Origin: Dermanyssus gallinae
Lineage: Eukaryota > Arthropoda > Arachnida > Mesostigmata > Dermanyssidae
Assembly (NCBI GenBank): GCA_003439945.1
Contig: QVRM01003901.1
Location: 1,596,501-1,660,500, forward strand
Direction of reading: 5' to 3'
DNA: 64,000 bases
Both the position numbers and the translations under genes were made by a program. Positions 59,987 to 64,000 of the stretch are shown in pieces. Numbering within the stretch: the stretch's first letter is position 1; each line of letters opens with the position of its first letter. The notes under the pieces were generated by a model. The model saw nothing but the letters and a program-made list of their open reading frames with translations, made no database searches and was not told the origin of the DNA.

Positions 59987-60055
59987 TTGTCTTGATAACC
60001 TTAACTTTTACAACCTGCCTCACAGCACTAGCGTCGTCCAGATGATACCGTAATG
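59987..60055 (-). CDS. Candidate small exon, unrecognised
   Basis: A 69-bp minus-strand segment between the acceptor TCTATAG and the consensus donor ACAA|GTAAGT, with a frame LRYHLDDASAVRQVVKVKV and phases 1-1. Symmetric phase-1 exons are common in ectodomains built of repeated modules, so it could belong to an upstream part of a minus-strand receptor gene. The evidence is splice signals only. Confidence 0.2.
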
Positions 60056-60469
60056 CTATAGACAATACTAACAAACTAAACTCGTGAAGAATTAATTTTA
60101 TATCGAACGCACCACACATTTCTCGTCAAATTGTTATTAGATTGGCGGACTATCGAAACACAAATGTTTTCACGAATACAAAGCGACGTTCTGCAAACTA
60201 ACCGGCTAGTTGAGATGAAGCTTATTTTGAAACTAAGCTCATGACTAAAGATAAACAAGAAGGTCATTCTGTGGCAACAGGTTTAGTACGACACTCTGCC
60301 AAGGGTTGGTATGCTACGGTCGATCGGTAGATAAATGTTTGTTATATTGTACATGCGTCTCTTATTGTTGTCCGACAATCCCATAACTTTGGTGCTTAGT
60401 TTAAATATGCTTGCAGTCACTCGCCCTGTAGTCTACTCTGCCGCATCTAAAGCATTTACTAGGGTTGTA

Positions 60470-60590
60470 TTATTGTGGCCTGCCTTTGCTTGTGACGCTT
60501 CTCCAGCCGTCCGTTTACTACCCATAAGAGCGCCTATTGTACTTTCAATCCCATCGTACGGCTGCTCAACATTTCACCTTTTCTTGTAGC
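60470..60590 (+). repeat. Dispersed repeat fragment (partner at 38000-38137, minus)
   Basis: Reads PAFACDASPAVRLLPIRAP in the 60335-60589 frame, parallel to VAFACDTPPAARPLPIRAL on the minus strand near 38100. Confidence 0.5.
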
Positions 60591-60899
60591 ATCGTAGATT
60601 CTTTTGAATTTGCCATAGTACAAAGCACATTATCTTCCATACGGTCACCAAAACATCCCGAAGGAATTGCTCTCACAAATTACGGTTAAACCCCGATCAC
60701 TAAGGACTGCGAAGACACCTAATTGTTCAGTCCAGTTGCAGTACTTAGCGTCCCGATGTTGTCAGCCGCTGAAAGTACCGTACAAGTAAAATTATCTCTT
60801 CTTGACCTGTGTAAAAGTTTAGATGATGTCTAGTGTCCTTACTGCGACGTTGCATCGTCGCAAAAACCCAGACGTTGGTTCTTCTGGCAAAAACCGATC

Positions 60900-61740
60900 G
60901 GCACTGGGCAAAAAGAGCTCAACTTTGCTAATTTAAATCAAGAAAGTTTCCAAAACAACATCTGAATAAGCTCCACGCCTGAGTTTTCCCACAAAACCGC
61001 TTGCTCTGTGGCAGAAATTCCGTAGTACTTGTAGGCTTCTCTGGCAGTGTGCATGATTAGAAATTGGCGGCGATTTGAAAAGTTGTTGCTTTTAATATTA
61101 GCTAATTTAACTGTAACCGCAGACTGCAAACGGCGAATAGCAGGATTATAGAAGGTTATAAAAAGTCTATATGTTGTTATGCCTTACATTAAAGCTTTCA
61201 CGTACAGAGTTGTAAAATGTTGCTATTCCGACCAAACTATTCTCAATGGCATTTTCAGGCAATGGCACATTTAATGTTCATCATTTTCGTACCAAAGTGA
61301 TGGTGCTGCGTTACGTAGTTGCCGAGTAACTAAGCTTTTTCGACAGCCATATCGAAAGCGAAGGCATGCATACTCGCCAGCATTTTGGCCTGCTTCATCA
61401 AGGGTGAATGAGAAAGTTAGGTACATATTTAGAGGTTTGGTAGAACTCGGAGAAAAAGTATTTAAGGAGGGGGCGGAAACGTCTTGGCAAAATTCTACCG
61501 TTCTAAACGTATGACTGTTGAGAAAGCTTAGTTGCTCGGCAACTACGTAAGGCAGCGCCATCACTTTGGCACGAAAATAATAGGCATAACATTTGATACT
61601 GCTTGAAAATCGCCTTTTGACCGTAAATGTTTAATCGCAACGGCAAACGTTGACTGCACGTGTGGGCGAACGTTGACTACACGATTCTGCACGTGAAAGC
61701 TTCCACATAGGACATAAAAACATATCGACTGTTTATGACT
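60900..61740 (-). other. Minus-strand open frames, unrecognised
   Basis: Three frames (61561-61752, 61271-61564, 60938-61129) give protein-like peptides such as FTLDEAGQNAGEYACLRF and FLIMHTAREAYKYYGISATEQAV. Possibly a decayed transposon ORF. No family named. Confidence 0.3.
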
Positions 61741-61744
61741 TTCT

Positions 61745-61987
61745 TTTATCATACTATTCGCCTTTTGCTAGCTTGAGTGTAGAATTTTCCGCCGAGAACG
61801 CCGGCGTTCGTTCATGCATTGACTGATTCTTCCGCAAACGTAGATCCTGCTCAACTATGTAGGAGGAAAACAGGCATAATAACCACTTTAATAAATTTTA
61901 ACTTCAATCTTAAACAAAACGTTTCAGCCCCCTCCTTTCATTAGAATAAACTATTTCCTTGCCGAGTTCTACCGAAACTTATAATAA
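61745..61987 (+). repeat. Dispersed repeat, unclassified (copy 2)
   Basis: Partner of 51652-51920. It lies directly in front of the R2-like LINE coding region and may be its 5' UTR. The first copy is not followed by LINE coding sequence. Confidence 0.7.
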
Positions 61988-62206
61988 ACACATACGGTTA
62001 ATATAGACCCAAAACAAGACCCAAGACGCAAGTCTACTCAGACAGCTAGAGCCACCCTTGGAAATTTAGGCTCGGTTGCAGATGCGTTGGAAACTGTGAG
62101 CCCTGATTTGGCAGAAGCTATTAAAGTGGTGACAAAGGTACTACAGCCCTTGTTAGCTCTGTTACCACTGGCGAAAAACTCAGAAAATGCTCATAATGCC
62201 AGATAA
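61988..62206 (+). CDS. Short open frame upstream of the R2-like ORF, overlapping it
   Basis: An open frame without an ATG (61988-62206) ends in ATLGNLGSVADALETVSPDL and KVVTKVLQPLLALLPLAK. Its stop overlaps the start of the next ORF by 20 bp. The peptide is predicted amphipathic and helical by eye. It may be the end of an ORF1 or the true N-terminus of the main protein after a frameshift. Confidence 0.4.
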   Translation, partial: THTVNIDPKQDPRRKSTQTARATLGNLGSVADALETVSPDLAEAIKVVTKVLQPLLALLPLAKNSENAHNAR

Positions 62207-64000
62207 TACCTTATCATGGCAAGACCCCGCAGTTCTTTCGTCCTCTTCAGCTAGCCATAAATCCGACTGCCCAATATGTCGAAAGACATTTACTTCAAGG
62301 GGCTTACGGAGACACATAAATTCTATGCATCCAGGATCAAACGCCTATAGGCAGCCTGCTACAGAAGACACGCGTGTACAACTTTCATACATGACATCTC
62401 ATATCCAGTTGGTTTTTAAAAATGTAAAGATGATACGTATAATACCCAAAACAGCAAGAAGGTTTGTGCTAGAATGCCTTGTGAAGGTCGTAAACGATGT
62501 AGTAACCTACAATCATAATTTAGCATGGTTGTCTCTACTATCGTTTGGCCCTGTTATACTTCGCCTGCCTAACGTCAATAATAAGTCGTGTTCGCTGGCA
62601 GACATTATACGCTCAAACCTTAGAGACTTTAAGAACGGTCTCAGACTCGACGGATTGGCCGGTCGAGTCGGCCACCAGAAACACAGAAAAATTGGCATTT
62701 CTGAAGAAGACCTAAAAAGAAGAGTGGTTGCAAAGTTAACCGATGGTGATATGTCGGGCGCTGCAAGGCTCAAAAGCTCATGCGACACGTTCGGTGTCGA
62801 GTCCGACCACGTAGAAGCTCTACGTGACAAGCATCCCTGCGCACCAACGGACTTGAGGTGGACAGATCCTCCTGCCGAAGCGTCCCCCGCGGAAAGCTTC
62901 CACGTGTCAAGGGAAGTTATTTACCGCGCAGTAGGAAGCTTTTCTAGAAGCTCCGCAGCGGGTCTTGACTTCATTCGACCAAGGCTTCTCCAAGATTTAC
63001 TTTCTCGAGCAATGGGTAAACGAGCGGGCTTTGGCCGATGCACTTGCCAAACTCATTGAAATTTTACTACGAGGAGAGCCGCCAAGAGATCTCATACCAA
63101 TCATATTTGGAGCGAGGTTATTTGCTCTGAAAAATGAGGATGGCACAACCCATCCTATTGCATGCTCATCTACACTTCGCAGGATAGCAGCAAAGATCGC
63201 CCGCTGGAAAAATTTGTCGCAAATTTAGGAAGCAATAGGTGACCACCAGCTTAGATTTGCTGCTAGAAGTGGAACAGAAGTGGCGATCCATGCCGCACGA
63301 GCCTATCTTGAATCTAGGTCAGAAGACATAGTCATGGTCAAACTAGATTTTCAGAATGCTTTTAACAGCGTTCGACGTGACCATCTTTTAAAAGCTGTTG
63401 TATCCCATGCGCCTGATTTATACCACTACTTTGTGCAGGCATACAGAAACTCAACTCAACTGCTGTTGATGGACCACGTCATACTCTCACAGTCGGGCCT
63501 GCAGCAGGGCGACCCATTAGGGCCTCCACTGTTTTGCCTCGCCATCAAGGAGCTAATAGACTCTCTCGAGTCCCCATTTAATGTATGGTACTTAGATGAT
63601 GGCGTGTTAGCCGGTTACCCTGTAACAGTGGCCCGCGATATTCGGAAAATACTGGATTTTGCAACAGAAAGCGGGTTATGCCTCAACCCACAAAAATGCG
63701 AGCTCTTTGTGACGGAATAATTAATATCCGACTCCTCGATCAGACTGATAACCGACCTTCTTCCAGAATGTATCAGGACAAATAAGGCCAACCTTACCTT
63801 ATTAGGCGTGCCACTTCTTGACGACGGGAAGGAAGAACAGTTATCTGGCTGGGTGGATAAGTTAAAATCCTCCTCAAGCCGCTTGGGTCTTTTGGGTGCA
63901 CACAGGGGATTGTTCTTATTAAGGTCTTGCTTCTCGACAGCACGGGTAAACCACCTGCTTCGTGGGATTGACCTAACGTAAGATTTAAATATTCTAGAAC
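62187..64000 (+). pseudogene. R2-like LINE, zinc finger and RT, cut by the window end
   Basis: The N-terminal C2H2 finger is CPICRKTFTSRGLRRHINSMH (starts at about 62265). VAKLTDGDMSGAARLKSS and HVEALRDKHPCAP follow. RT blocks: SSAAGLDFIRPRLLQDL, then after a frameshift at about 63010 FGARLFALKNEDGTTHPIA and LRRIAAKIA. There is a TAG at 63226, then VKLDFQNAFNSVRRDHLL, SGLQQGDPLGPPLFCLAI and the catalytic VWYLDDGVLAG. A TAA at 63718 interrupts, and sequence with LLGVPLLDDGKE and LGAHRGLFLLRSC continues to about 63980. The C-terminal endonuclease lies beyond the window. Catalytic RT residues are kept, but the frame is broken at least three times. Confidence 0.88.

Overview
This is a eukaryotic, almost certainly arthropod, nuclear window of about 64 kb. 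I see no operons, bacterial genes, rRNA genes or intact tRNA genes. The evidence is a host gene split into many short exons with GT..AG introns, a mariner transposon with TA target duplications, R1-like and R2-like LINEs, tRNA-derived SINEs and many long (TA)n, (TAA)n and (CAA)n tracts. The repeat repertoire and the type of receptor phosphatase fit a chelicerate (mite or tick), but that placement is an inference.

Host gene (1.2-32.9 kb, minus strand). Fourteen exons can be joined with consistent splice phases into one 709-codon reading frame (2130 bp including the stop). It is the cytoplasmic part of a two-domain receptor protein tyrosine phosphatase, closest by motif to the MAM-type R2B class (PTPRK/PTPRM/PTPRT/PTPRU). 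A Gly/Ser/Arg-rich juxtamembrane exon leads into domain D1, a linker, domain D2 and the C-terminus. The ectodomain and transmembrane exons must lie upstream (above 33 kb, or outside the window). I list three weak candidate exons there. Catalytic positions are altered in both domains. D1 has WPI in place of WPD, Ala-to-Asp in the HCxxGxGRTG loop, and ESMEQ in place of the QTxxQ motif. D2 has Ser in place of the nucleophilic Cys. The gene therefore looks like it encodes a pseudophosphatase receptor.

Mobile DNA fills the introns and the flank. There is one nearly intact mariner (9.9-11.2 kb, one frameshift) and three decayed relatives (17.2, 18.0 and 22.8 kb). One R1-clade-like LINE insertion (38.15-41.73 kb) has a perfect 16-bp target-site duplication and a poly(A) tail, but lacks part of its reverse transcriptase. 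Older R1-like pieces lie at 29.2, 30.5, 52.4 and 55.5 kb. An R2-like LINE with a restriction-like endonuclease end is seen at 3.4, 27.8, 28.0 and 47.7 kb and at 62-64 kb, where the window ends inside it. A LINE family with a distinctive His/Cys C-terminal segment has four copies (3.1, 12.4, 44.7 and 49.0 kb). Two other LINE groups are present, along with decayed LTR-element gag and pol pieces.

Two tRNA-derived SINE families are visible. One has a copy with a perfect 15-bp target duplication (30.0 kb), a second with a 13/15 duplication (37.5 kb) and a third fragment (46.4 kb). The other has two copies (7.3 and 31.7 kb). There are also several unclassified repeat pairs (5.3/7.1, 37.0/43.4, 38.0/60.5 and 51.7/61.8 kb). 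From 33 kb onwards I recognise no certain host exon.
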